Source: a virus
Strand: one strand, 5' to 3'
IMG/VR virus record: IMGVR_UViG_3300024054_000172
Coordinates: 1-37,013 of that record
DNA: 37,013 nucleotides
Shown: positions 14,040 to 22,243 of the stretch, in pieces
Layout: every line of letters starts with the position of its first letter
Position numbering within the stretch: position 1 is the first letter of the stretch
Position numbers and translations under genes: made by a program
Notes under the pieces: model-generated
What the model saw: the letters and a program-made list of their open reading frames with translations, nothing else
Databases searched by the model: none
Told to the model about the DNA's origin: nothing

Positions 14040-15366
14040 CCTTCCAGATAAGCTCTTAAAAATACTCGATCCGGAGGTATTTGTTAAGTACAGATACTTC
14101 ATTATCAAAGGCGGACGCGGCGGTGCGAAGTCTCAATCATTCGGCCGTTTTTTTCTCTACCTTTGCGAGAAATATCAACTTCGTGCGGTATGTGGCCGTG
14201 AGACGCAGAACAGCATCCGTGAATCCGTTTACTCTCTCCTAGCAGATTTAATCCGAGAGTTTCAATTACCTTTCGATATTGCAGCTTCAACTATCACGTC
14301 AAAAACGACGAAAACGCCTATTTCATTCAGAGGGTTTAGAGAGCAAGGCGCTTTCAACATCCAAGGAATGGAAGGCGTTGATATTCTTTGGATCGACGAA
14401 GCCCAAGCTATCACCAAGCAAACGCTCGACGTTCTAATCCCTACTATCCGGAAAGAGGATGCCAAGATTATTTTCACGATGAACCCTCACGTTTTCAATG
14501 ACCCTGTGATCGTGATGCTTTCAAAGCGTTCGGACTGCTTGGTTATAGAGATAAACTACGACGAGAACCCGCATTGCACAAATGCCCTAAAAAAAGAAGC
14601 TGAGGAGTGTCGGAAACTCAGTGAGAAGGATTACCGTCATATTTGGCTCGGCGAGCCGCTCGACCAATCCGAGGATGCTCTTTATTCTTTGACAGAGATC
14701 CATGACGCACAAAAGAATAAACATCCTCTCGCCTCGGGTTATGGAATCCGAGTAGCCGGTGTGGATATCGCAAGATTCGGTGATGATAAATGCGTTTACT
14801 ACGTTCTCCAACAAATGGGTGCACTCCATTGGGAGGAAGTCTTTGTGGATGAGTGGGACCAGAAGGATTTGAACTACACAACTGGGCGCATTCTTCTCCA
14901 TACGAATGACCAGAACGTTGACATTTGCGCGATTGACGAGGATGGCTTAGGAGCTGGGCCGTTTGACACGCTCTCGAAAGGTAGAAAGCTTGATTACTTT
15001 GTGGGTTTCAAGAATCCAGCGATCTCATATCAAGAAAATAAAAACTTCGGGAATGCAAGAACTGTCAACGCCTACAAACTTAAAGACTTGATACGAGCCT
15101 GCCATATTTGTATCAAAGACGAGAAAACCATCGAAGAGCTTTTGACGATTAAGTACGAGTTTGACCACAATCAGAGACGCGTTCTTGTCTCAAAAGACAA
15201 AATGAGGAGAGATGGCATCAAGTCCCCTAACCGTGCGGACGCGCTGATTATGGCCGTGAGTTTAATAGGACAAGTGAAAGAAAAGCAGGACCGGCAATAT
15301 GAGCCTGAGCAATATCAACAATACTCGAAAGAGGAGAATCTATTTAAAATAGCGGGGGTGCATTGA
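14008..15366 (+). CDS. terL: Terminase large subunit (PBSX/Terminase_3-like)
   Basis: The packaging motor ATPase and nuclease, 452 residues from the GTG at 14008. That start is preferred over GTG 13966 because a GGAG site lies about 10 nt upstream and the next residues (LTLPPQLNLPDKLLKIL) match the family's N terminus. Walker A is GGRGGAKS (35-42). Walker B is VDILWIDEAQ (about 124-133). The coupling stretch IIFTMNPH follows. The C-terminal RNaseH-like nuclease starts with GVDIARFGDDKC and has a late acidic site near SPNRADALIMAV. It pairs with the portal at 16222. It overlaps the next gene by one base. Confidence 0.95.
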   Translation: MAHLTLPPQLNLPDKLLKILDPEVFVKYRYFIIKGGRGGAKSQSFGRFFLYLCEKYQLRAVCGRETQNSIRESVYSLLADLIREFQLPFDIAASTITSKTTKTPISFRGFREQGAFNIQGMEGVDILWIDEAQAITKQTLDVLIPTIRKEDAKIIFTMNPHVFNDPVIVMLSKRSDCLVIEINYDENPHCTNALKKEAEECRKLSEKDYRHIWLGEPLDQSEDALYSLTEIHDAQKNKHPLASGYGIRVAGVDIARFGDDKCVYYVLQQMGALHWEEVFVDEWDQKDLNYTTGRILLHTNDQNVDICAIDEDGLGAGPFDTLSKGRKLDYFVGFKNPAISYQENKNFGNARTVNAYKLKDLIRACHICIKDEKTIEELLTIKYEFDHNQRRVLVSKDKMRRDGIKSPNRADALIMAVSLIGQVKEKQDRQYEPEQYQQYSKEENLFKIAGVH

Positions 15367-15629
15367 TGGCAGGAACAACGACTACGGCTGTTTTGCTTGG
15401 GCTTGCTGGGGTTGGCGCAGGCTCTGCGTTTTCAAAGATGGCTCAACCAAAAATATCGGTTCCGGAACCACAGCCTTTACCGCAACCGCCATCACCTGAG
15501 GTGGAAGCGAAAAGAGCTGACGAGATGGTCCGAAGGAAAAAAGCAACGCTATCTCAGACGGTCTATACTTCACCGCTAGGTGTGGCCGGTGAGGCGCAAG
15601 TTGCCAGAAAGACGCTCCTTGGACAATGA
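15366..15629 (+). CDS. Small proline-rich virion-module protein
   Basis: The ATG at 15366 overlaps the terminase TGA. The 87-residue product begins with a hydrophobic, glycine-rich segment (VLLGLAGVGAGSAF). A Pro-rich linker (PEPQPLPQPPSPEVEAKRAD) follows, then a basic C-terminal part ending in TLLGQ. Podophages often carry such a protein near the portal gene, with the same layout (Pro linker, RRKKATL-type motif, terminal TLLGQ). It is probably a minor structural or assembly component. No enzymatic feature. Confidence 0.72.
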   Translation: MAGTTTTAVLLGLAGVGAGSAFSKMAQPKISVPEPQPLPQPPSPEVEAKRADEMVRRKKATLSQTVYTSPLGVAGEAQVARKTLLGQ

Positions 15630-16063
15630 GGGTAGAAACATACTCGGACAGATACTTCCAAGACATCCTAAATCTTGTAGAGCATTTCCATGAGGAGGCA
15701 GTAAGTGAATATGCCGGTTTTCCAGAGCCAGTCGTTCTCGCTGATGCAATCAGGAACGCTGACCCAGGAAATTCCTTCCTTATGCTTGAAGATGGAAGGT
15801 GCGAAGGAATTTTATACGGTGTCCGAAGCCTATTTCCATCAAATGGAAAAAAGGTTTTTCAAGAGGTTATTTGGTACGTCAACAAGTCTCACCGTCTAAA
15901 CGGAGTGAGATTACTTAGAGAAGTCGAAAAGATATTGAAATCTCAAGGTACTGAGATTATAATAATGGCTGTTCTTGAGAACTCGAAGACCGAGAAGATA
16001 AAAAGCTTTTACGAAAGGGTAGGATACAAACCGATGGAAACACATTATGTGAGGTCGCTTTAG
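15626..16063 (+). CDS. GNAT-family N-acetyltransferase-like protein
   Basis: A 145-residue protein with a GNAT-like order of elements: N-terminal ILNLVEHFHEEA helix, FLMLEDGRCEGILYGVRS strands, then NKSHRLNGVRLLREVEKILKSQG (motif A position; the QxxGxG/A pyrophosphate loop is reduced) and ENSKTEKIKSFYERVGYKPM as motif B. GNAT genes next to terminase and portal are common in podoviruses, and their target is unknown. It overlaps the previous gene by 4 bp. Confidence 0.75.
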   Translation: MRVETYSDRYFQDILNLVEHFHEEAVSEYAGFPEPVVLADAIRNADPGNSFLMLEDGRCEGILYGVRSLFPSNGKKVFQEVIWYVNKSHRLNGVRLLREVEKILKSQGTEIIIMAVLENSKTEKIKSFYERVGYKPMETHYVRSL

Positions 16064-16282
16064 ATGGGCTGGGCCTCGCGGTTAAATTTAAACAGCCAGA
16101 GAAAGCGGGCTGAGCAATCAGTCCGCGAGAATGCTTCAAAAGAAGTCCAGGCGCAGACCCCTTCAAATGGTGAGCCTGTGGTGATGGTTGAATTAACCCT
16201 ACGAAATATCTGGGAGATTCTATGCCGCAGGTTCAGTCAGACGCGCCCAAGGCCCCTTCAAGACCACGCGCCGACGAGCTAA
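16064..16282 (+). CDS. Small basic protein overlapping the portal start
   Basis: A 72-residue frame that starts directly after the GNAT stop and fills what would otherwise be a 158-base gap before the portal gene, overlapping it by 61 bp. The N-terminal half is polar and basic (RLNLNSQRKRAEQSVREN). The end (RRFSQTRPRPLQDHAPTS) lies within the overlap and may not be conserved. No family recognised. It may be a real small virion-module gene or only leader sequence. Confidence 0.42.
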   Translation: MGWASRLNLNSQRKRAEQSVRENASKEVQAQTPSNGEPVVMVELTLRNIWEILCRRFSQTRPRPLQDHAPTS

Positions 16283-17898
16283 TAAAGCGCTACGAAGAAG
16301 AACTTTCAAAACGTCGCCAGTTTGAAGGCTACTGGCAGACTCTCCACGACTATTTCTATATCGAATCCTCAGAAGTAAATAAAACCTACTCCGAAGGGAA
16401 CGAGCTTAATCCTTCATTCCTTTGGGATTCAACAACCCTGGAATGCGCGGACGTGTTTGCATCAGGGTTCATGAATTATCTCACCCCGCCTTCTTCAAAG
16501 TGGGCGAAGCTCCGCCACCGAGATCCAGAACTTGCAATGAATAAGGCAGTTGCAAAGTTCTTGGAGAACGTAACGGAAGAAGTCAACTACGCCCTCAATC
16601 GCTCGAACTTTTACGACCAGATGTTTCCATCATACAAGGCAAGTGGTGTTTACGGGACAGCCGTTCTTTTTGAGGAGGAAGACCTTGAGAATGACATCCG
16701 GTTTTACAACATGCCGATCAAGCAGGTCGTTATTGTTGAGGATGCAAGAGGTCGCGTTTCTGCTTACTTCATCGAGTTTGAATACACGGCAGAACAGGCC
16801 AAAGACCGGTGGGGAGAGGAAGGATTGTCAACCGAAATGCGCCAGGAAATAAGAGAAGGCAAAGGCCATTCAACAAAACACAAATTTCTTCTTTTCATAG
16901 CAGAACGTTACAAAAGAGACGTACGAAAATATGACAAAAGAAATCTTCCGATTGAGGCCGTTTGGATTGATGTTGCGGCGAAAAGCATCATAGACGAATC
17001 AGGGTATAACGAGTTTCCTGCATTCGCCCATCGATTCGACAAAAGACCGTTTATCTCATGGGGATTCTCGCCGGCAATGAAGGCGCTACCTTTTGCCAGG
17101 CTTTTGAATACAATCGCAAAAACAAATCTCCGCACCATGATGAAACATACAGATCCTCCAATCGCCGTGCCTCACAACGCTTTTATTTCCCCGTTTAACA
17201 TGAATCCTAGGGCAATCAACGCTTATAAAAAGACAGTGATGGATTCCGGAAAAGACATCTTTGCATTTGGGAATTTCGGTGACCCATCTTTAGGAATCCA
17301 GGCCGTTGAGTATTATTCGATGAAAGTCAAAACTCTCATGTACCACGACGTGTTTCTCGCTTTCTCGAATATCACGAAGGACATGAATAACCCAGAAATC
17401 ATGGAGCGCATAAACGAGAAAATGACCATGCTTGGTCCTGCCGTCGGTCGATATCTCGCTGAGGTCATCTCACCTATTTACAGCAGGACAATAGGAATCC
17501 TTGCCAGACGCGGCAGGCTCCCCGATCCTCCTTTTGAGATGCTTATCTATCCTAGCTACGATATTGATTTTGTTGGGATGCTCGCACAATCCCAAAGAAG
17601 GGCTGAGCTAAACACTCTTGTTACCGGACTCACGATGATTGGAAATATGGCGCAGTTTGACCCAACGGTCCTTGACAAAATCAACCCAGACAAAGTGACC
17701 GAAGAGGTTTGGTCCATCACAGGAGCTCCGGTTAAAGTCCTACGTGACGACGACGAGGTTAAACAAATCAGAGAAGGCAGAGCACAACAAGCGGCGGAGC
17801 AAGAGGAGCTGGCCAAAGTTCACGCGGGGTCGGAGATTGCAAAGAATGCGGGTCAAGCGGATGCGGCATTTGCAAAGGCCGGAGAAGCTAAAAGATGA
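16222..17898 (+). CDS. Portal (head-to-tail connecting) protein
   Basis: A 558-residue podovirus portal, matching the 'bacteriophage head to tail connecting protein' type. Residues about 17-100 read RYEEELSKRRQFEGYWQTLH, FLWDSTTLECADVFASGFMN and LTPPSSKWAKL, the usual opening of the family. The middle carries KASGVYGTAVLFEEED and RAINAYKKTVMDSG regions. The C terminus is a charged helix (EGRAQQAAEQEELAKVHAGS). It forms the dodecameric ring through which DNA is packaged by the terminase and to which the tail attaches. GGGAG precedes the ATG. It overlaps the next gene by 4 bp. Confidence 0.93.
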   Translation: MPQVQSDAPKAPSRPRADELIKRYEEELSKRRQFEGYWQTLHDYFYIESSEVNKTYSEGNELNPSFLWDSTTLECADVFASGFMNYLTPPSSKWAKLRHRDPELAMNKAVAKFLENVTEEVNYALNRSNFYDQMFPSYKASGVYGTAVLFEEEDLENDIRFYNMPIKQVVIVEDARGRVSAYFIEFEYTAEQAKDRWGEEGLSTEMRQEIREGKGHSTKHKFLLFIAERYKRDVRKYDKRNLPIEAVWIDVAAKSIIDESGYNEFPAFAHRFDKRPFISWGFSPAMKALPFARLLNTIAKTNLRTMMKHTDPPIAVPHNAFISPFNMNPRAINAYKKTVMDSGKDIFAFGNFGDPSLGIQAVEYYSMKVKTLMYHDVFLAFSNITKDMNNPEIMERINEKMTMLGPAVGRYLAEVISPIYSRTIGILARRGRLPDPPFEMLIYPSYDIDFVGMLAQSQRRAELNTLVTGLTMIGNMAQFDPTVLDKINPDKVTEEVWSITGAPVKVLRDDDEVKQIREGRAQQAAEQEELAKVHAGSEIAKNAGQADAAFAKAGEAKR

Positions 17899-18146
17899 CA
17901 GACCTTAAAGACGTAGAACAAGTCAAAGCTTTACAGTCAAACCTCAGAGCTTCGCTTGATACGCCAGTTGGCAAAGAAGTGATGAAATTCTTAGAGGAAA
18001 TCTGCGGGTGGTATGACTTTGTCGAAATAAATCCTGACATCATTTTAATCAAGCACGGGAAGCGCCAGGTTCTTGCGACGATTAAAACGCTTCTCGAGCT
18101 TAACCCCGACCAAATCGTCGCATACGTAAAAAGGGAGGACATCTAA
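17895..18146 (+). CDS. Small Bbp19-like virion-module protein
   Basis: An 83-residue protein coupled to the portal by an ATGA overlap. It contains SLDTPVGKEVMKFLEEICGW and IKHGKRQVLATIKTLLEL, a pattern resembling the small Bbp19-like proteins found between portal and scaffold genes of Bordetella phage BPP-1-type podoviruses (tPxGxxvL ... GxRxvv..I). Function unknown; probably an assembly or structural accessory. Confidence 0.62.
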   Translation: MTDLKDVEQVKALQSNLRASLDTPVGKEVMKFLEEICGWYDFVEINPDIILIKHGKRQVLATIKTLLELNPDQIVAYVKREDI

Positions 18147-18998
18147 ATGTCGGATACTCCAGACCCGAAGCCATCGGACACTCCGGACCCGAGTGTACCA
18201 CCAGTCGAACCACCAGCGTTTAGCTGGAAGAATCAACTCAGTCCAGACTTCGCCAACAGTCCGACTATGCAGAAGTACGCGGATACGAAGGATGGATTTA
18301 ACGACGCTGTAAAGGCACATCTTGAACTTCAAAAGATGATGGGGCATGACAAGGTGCCTATTCCAAAAGGCCCGGATGACCCGGCGATGGTTTTGTTTAA
18401 AAAAGCCATGAAGATCCCGGATACAGCGGAAGGGTATGGTCTGCCTGATGTTCAGGTACCCGAAAACATGAAGGGTGTGAGCTTCGACAAGGGCAAATTC
18501 GCCGAGGCTCTTCATAAGTTTAACCTCACACCAGACCAAGCCAAAGGGCTTTGGGGCGCCTACACCGAAATGGTGAAACAGCAACACGCCAATATCGTGA
18601 AGGAAACTCAAGATGCAGTGACCAACGCGACTAATCTTTTACGGTCGGAGTGGGGGGATGCCTACCAGTCGAAGGTTGAGCTTGGTCAACTTGTCATCAA
18701 CAAGTTTTCCGATAGTCAGGAGATGAATGACTTCGTTACAGCTGTTCTTGTCAAAGACCCGCGTGGCGTGAAGTTCCTGGCTAAGATTGGTGAGCAATTT
18801 GCTGAAAACAAGATCGGAGATTTCAGGTATCAGCGGCATTCTCAAACACCGGAAGAAATCCAAAGGGAAATCGATTTGATTGTTTCGGATCTAAACCATC
18901 CGTACAACAATCCAAAAGCTCTTCAGTTGGACCATGATCGAGCAGTCGATTATGTTAACACCTTAAGAGCCGCTTTAAACAGAGCCAAGACACGCTAA
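18147..18998 (+). CDS. Capsid scaffolding-like protein
   Basis: A 283-residue protein placed between portal and capsid. It has a low-complexity start (repeats of S-D-T-P-D-P, residues 2-25), an acidic/helical body with KYADTKDGFNDAVKAHLELQ and LTPDQAKGLWGAYTEMVKQQ, and a basic helical C terminus (DYVNTLRAALNRAKTR), as in phage scaffolding proteins that bind coat through a positively charged C-terminal helix. GGGAGG precedes the start. Role assigned from composition and position. Confidence 0.72.
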   Translation: MSDTPDPKPSDTPDPSVPPVEPPAFSWKNQLSPDFANSPTMQKYADTKDGFNDAVKAHLELQKMMGHDKVPIPKGPDDPAMVLFKKAMKIPDTAEGYGLPDVQVPENMKGVSFDKGKFAEALHKFNLTPDQAKGLWGAYTEMVKQQHANIVKETQDAVTNATNLLRSEWGDAYQSKVELGQLVINKFSDSQEMNDFVTAVLVKDPRGVKFLAKIGEQFAENKIGDFRYQRHSQTPEEIQREIDLIVSDLNHPYNNPKALQLDHDRAVDYVNTLRAALNRAKTR

Positions 18999-19161
18999 AA
19001 GCCCTGAAGCTCTGATGTTTTATGGATCGGCCGGATACGCTTAACATGCCCCGGCAAATCAAGGCGTAAGAGGCGACCCTCCTTCAAGAGGACACTCAAA
19101 TCCCAAGCGTAGTAAAGGTTGTTTGGTTTTTAAGTGTACCCATAAAAAAGGAGGGGCCAAA
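18999..19161 (+). promoter_or_regulatory. Structured untranslated leader of the capsid gene
   Basis: 163 bases without a credible gene between scaffold and capsid. Short hairpins are visible (GCCGG with CCGGC around 19031-19057; CCTC/GAGG near 19078-19094). A very strong AAGGAGG site (19148-19154) lies 7 nt before the capsid ATG. There is only a poor promoter-like match (TTGTTT - CATAAA, 16-bp spacer). It probably sets high capsid translation. Confidence 0.35.
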
Positions 19162-20055
19162 ATGGCCGACACACAATCCAATGTATACGCACAAGCGTAC
19201 GCGGCGAATATTATGCAGCTTGCTCAGCAGAAATATTCAAAGCTACTCTCTACCGTATACATCAAGCCGAACGTTAAGGGAAAAACGTTCTTCCAGGACC
19301 AGATCGGAAAATGGTCTATGTCCACGAAGGGCGGCAGGAACGTTCAAACCCCAAACAACGACCCGAACCTCGGTCGAAGGATGGGGACGTTGGTCGATTA
19401 CCACGACAACCGTATGCTGGATCGCGGTGATGAGTTGAGGATGATTTCGGATCCTCGCTCGGCGTACACGATCGCCGCGGCTTCTGCTCTTGGACGTCAG
19501 ATCGATACGGTGATCGCAAATCAAATGAGTGCGATTGCCAAATCAGGCGAGACGGGTTCAACAAACGTCACGCTTGGAACAACGTCAATCGCCGCTCACG
19601 TTGATCCAACCCCGAACATCACCACGCAAGGTACGGCAGCCACTCTTACATTCCAAAGAGTTAGGAATACGAAGAGAGTGCTTGACCTTGAGGACGTGGA
19701 GGCTGAGGACCGCTTTTTCGCCGTAAGCCCTCACGCGATGGATCAGCTCTTAAATACCACCCAGGCGACTTCTTCGGACTATGCGGCCGTCAAAGCCCTT
19801 GTCCGCGGCGAAATCGATACCTGGATGGGCTTTAAGTGGATCGTTTCGACAAACCTGTCGAGCAGTGGGACGGTGACAAGCTGCATGGCTTTTAACCGCT
19901 ATGCGCTTTGCATGGCAATGGGTTCCGAGCCGCTTGTCCGTACCGACGAACGTACTGACTTGTCCTATTCATGGCAGGTCTACTACGAGCTGAACATTGG
20001 CGCGGTGCGCTTGGAAGAAGCTCGTGTCGTTCTCGTCAACTGCACGTCTGAATAA
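19162..20055 (+). CDS. Major capsid protein
   Basis: A 297-residue protein starting at ATG 19162, which has an ideal ribosome site. The longer frame from 19123 lacks one. An N-terminal helical region (AYAANIMQLAQQKYSKLLST) is followed by an extended stretch, then KRVLDLEDVEAEDRFFAVSP and a C-terminal AVRLEEARVVLVNC domain. These are typical of podovirus coat proteins of the HK97-like fold encoded directly after the scaffold gene. The match is by layout, length and position; many identical copies form the icosahedral head. Confidence 0.85.
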   Translation: MADTQSNVYAQAYAANIMQLAQQKYSKLLSTVYIKPNVKGKTFFQDQIGKWSMSTKGGRNVQTPNNDPNLGRRMGTLVDYHDNRMLDRGDELRMISDPRSAYTIAAASALGRQIDTVIANQMSAIAKSGETGSTNVTLGTTSIAAHVDPTPNITTQGTAATLTFQRVRNTKRVLDLEDVEAEDRFFAVSPHAMDQLLNTTQATSSDYAAVKALVRGEIDTWMGFKWIVSTNLSSSGTVTSCMAFNRYALCMAMGSEPLVRTDERTDLSYSWQVYYELNIGAVRLEEARVVLVNCTSE

Positions 20056-20081
20056 TCCCTATAGGGGAAAAGGAGAAAGCA

Positions 20082-20615
20082 ATGGCTAACGTCTCTTCAA
20101 CAATCTCCACATCGGCCGCGAATTTGACTAAATACTACGCGGGCGGTTCTGGAGATAACATCATCGCGGATGGATACATCAAAACAGTCGAAAAGGTGTG
20201 GATTGACAGCTATACCATAGCTTTCACGAACACCTTGACGACCATCCAGATCGCTGAAATTCCGGAAAACAAGAAGCTCACGGGTATCACAGTGGATATT
20301 CTTACCACTGCCTCACAGACCAGCGGAACCATCAGCCTTGGTTTTGTGTGTGATACAACGGACATCTTGGCGGCTACCGGCATTTCGGACATCATGGCAG
20401 CAACGACCATCACGCACAACCTGACAAAGACGAGTATCGTCTTGCCGGGTGGGAGTACACCTGGCGGTACTCCAACGAGTGGTGTGCTGGTGTTCGCTAT
20501 GGTCAATTCAGGGTTTCAGTTTGTTACGACTGGAACTAAAACTACAGTCGCTATCAAGCTGAACAACTGGACGATGACCACCGGTACGATCAAAACGGTA
20601 GTTCGGTATACGTAA
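20082..20615 (+). CDS. Capsid-adjacent structural protein (decoration-like)
   Basis: A 177-residue, Thr/Ser/Ile-rich beta protein with AAAAGGAGAAAG before its ATG. Stretches such as IAFTNTLTTIQIAEIPENKK, VDILTTASQTSGTISLGFV and VAIKLNNWTMTTGTIKTVVR read as a beta sandwich. Its place immediately after the capsid gene suggests a head decoration or minor capsid protein, as in other podoviruses. No motif proves this. Confidence 0.6.
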   Translation: MANVSSTISTSAANLTKYYAGGSGDNIIADGYIKTVEKVWIDSYTIAFTNTLTTIQIAEIPENKKLTGITVDILTTASQTSGTISLGFVCDTTDILAATGISDIMAATTITHNLTKTSIVLPGGSTPGGTPTSGVLVFAMVNSGFQFVTTGTKTTVAIKLNNWTMTTGTIKTVVRYT

Positions 20616-20684
20616 AAAGACGGCGACACCTGCCACTAAGTGGTGCGACAGGAGGGAGAGACCCCAAATTTTTAAGGGGTTTTC
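20616..20684 (+). other. Inter-gene hairpins before the tail tube gene
   Basis: Two inverted repeats: CCACT-A-AGTGG (about 20634-20644) and ACCCC (20661-20665) with GGGGT (20676-20680) followed by TTT. The second could be a weak terminator, but its GGGG also serves as part of the ribosome site (AAGGGG) for the gene at 20685, so its role is unclear. Confidence 0.35.
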
Positions 20685-21296
20685 ATGGCTACATACACAA
20701 CAGTTGGAATTTGCAATCACGCGCTTGTTCTCTGCGGCGCCTCGCCTATCACAGCCTTGACAGAAGATTCTGTTAATGCAAGAGCATTAAATTCCATAAT
20801 CGAAAACGAACGAAAAAGTTTTCTCACTGAGTGTCGGTGGACATTCGCGCTCACAAGGACAACGCTTGCCACTGTCGCTACAACCACAGTCCAATGGCTT
20901 CATAGCGAGGAAGCGTATGTTTATTCCAGACCTACGGATATCCTCCGCATTTGGGAAATGAGCGACATTGAGGCCATCTGGCGCGAGGAGGGAAGTCATA
21001 TTATTTCAGATACGGCCACTCTTGGAACGCTCGCCACAAGGGATCATTCTGAGTACGGTCTGTGGCGTCACAAATCAGTAGAGGCCTTCATAGACAAATT
21101 ATGCGCGGCGATTTGTTTTCATATTCTAAACGACGCAAGAAAAGCTCAGTCGTTTCTTGAAAAATACGAAAAGATATCTCTGCCGAAAGCAATGGCGGAG
21201 GATTCTCAAACCGGCCTGCACCAGGAAGTTCTTGATGACGCCTGGCTCAAAGCCAAATACGGAGCGGGTGGTAATCCAGCGAGGTCATACAGCTAA
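20685..21296 (+). CDS. Tail tubular protein A-like (gp11-like adaptor)
   Basis: A 203-residue protein. The opening TVGICNHALVLCGASPITAL, followed by NARALNSIIENERKSFLTECRWTFALTRTTLA, is the signature of T7 gp11/tail tubular A-type adaptors, which sit under the portal and join the tail nozzle to it. YSRPTDILRIWEM and the C-terminal helix IDKLCAAICFHILNDARKAQ also fit. The stop overlaps the next start as TAATG. Confidence 0.83.
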   Translation: MATYTTVGICNHALVLCGASPITALTEDSVNARALNSIIENERKSFLTECRWTFALTRTTLATVATTTVQWLHSEEAYVYSRPTDILRIWEMSDIEAIWREEGSHIISDTATLGTLATRDHSEYGLWRHKSVEAFIDKLCAAICFHILNDARKAQSFLEKYEKISLPKAMAEDSQTGLHQEVLDDAWLKAKYGAGGNPARSYS

Positions 21297-22243
21297 TGGC
21301 AACCATTGACCCTAGAAGAATAAGTGACGCAAAAGACGCATGGGTAAGCGCTCTTTATGCCAAGACAGTTGGCTCAACGGCAGATGACAGCGTTCTTCCT
21401 ATGGTAATCGATTCAAGCGGATATCTTCTAGTCAACATGACGGTCGGAACGTTGACTCTTAATACGACCGCAACAACCATAACCAACGCAGTAGGCAACC
21501 CAGCAAACGTTTCCCTCACAAACACCAAGGTTACTGTTGAATCGTCTGGTTTGAATGTTACTTTGACTTCGACGAAAGTAACAATTGAAAGCTCAGGGCT
21601 AAACGTAACACTCACCTCCACGGCGGTAACGGCATCCTTGTCGACGACAAAAGTGACAGTCGACAATACGATCACGTCCTCGCTCTCATCGACCATAGTG
21701 ACGGCACATCTATCGCCTTCGGCGTCCCTGGCTACCGTTTCTCTTTCTTCAACAATAGTCACAGCTCACCTTTCTCCATCGGCTTCGCTTGCAACGGTAT
21801 CCCTTGCTTCCACAAGGGTCACGGTCACGCTCATTTCAGGTCAAACTGCAGTTGACGGAAATACAGGAGCGGTAGCGGCGACGACTTTGAGAGTCGTAGA
21901 GGCAAACGAATCTGGAAAGACCCTTACCGGGGCCACAGGGACCATATCCGCGACGTGGACATCGATTTACACACCGAGCAACAAAGCTAAGATTTACGCG
22001 TTCTCGTTTACGACAACATCATCGTCGGAAGTAACGGTATTGATTTGTGATGGAGCTTTCGCTAACGCAAAGGAGAAATGGCGTGTTACGCTCATGGCTC
22101 CATCGGGCGCAAATTCAGGAGCTAACCTTGCGGTTCCGCCGACAGCTTATCTTTTCGCTACCCGGTCGACGTCCGCCGTTACGATCAGTTTAAGCACAGC
22201 TGTTTTAGTCCACTACTCTTTATCTTTTTATGACGAGGCCTAA
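21296..22243 (+). CDS. Ser/Thr/Val-rich repeat tail protein
   Basis: A 315-residue protein in the tail module. Residues about 60-185 consist of short beta-strand repeats with alternating V/L and S/T (for example VTLTSTKVTIESSGLNVTLT). They include a 20-residue unit (LSSTIVTAHLSPSASLATVS) present twice in tandem without a single residue change, and an earlier pair VESSGLNVTLTST / IESSGLNVTLTST. The C-terminal 120 residues are non-repetitive (a GTISATWTSIYTPSN region) and may be a beta sandwich. A tail fibre, tail-attached or surface protein is likely. The very high Ser/Thr content would suit O-glycosylation. Confidence 0.65.
   Translation: MATIDPRRISDAKDAWVSALYAKTVGSTADDSVLPMVIDSSGYLLVNMTVGTLTLNTTATTITNAVGNPANVSLTNTKVTVESSGLNVTLTSTKVTIESSGLNVTLTSTAVTASLSTTKVTVDNTITSSLSSTIVTAHLSPSASLATVSLSSTIVTAHLSPSASLATVSLASTRVTVTLISGQTAVDGNTGAVAATTLRVVEANESGKTLTGATGTISATWTSIYTPSNKAKIYAFSFTTTSSSEVTVLICDGAFANAKEKWRVTLMAPSGANSGANLAVPPTAYLFATRSTSAVTISLSTAVLVHYSLSFYDEA
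21683..21802 (+). repeat. Tandem 20-codon repeat, identical protein, recoded DNA
   Basis: Units 21683-21742 and 21743-21802 encode the same 20 residues, but 18 of 20 codons differ, all synonymously (only ATA for Ile and one TCG for Ser are shared). The repeat is therefore nearly invisible at DNA level. Confidence 0.9.
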
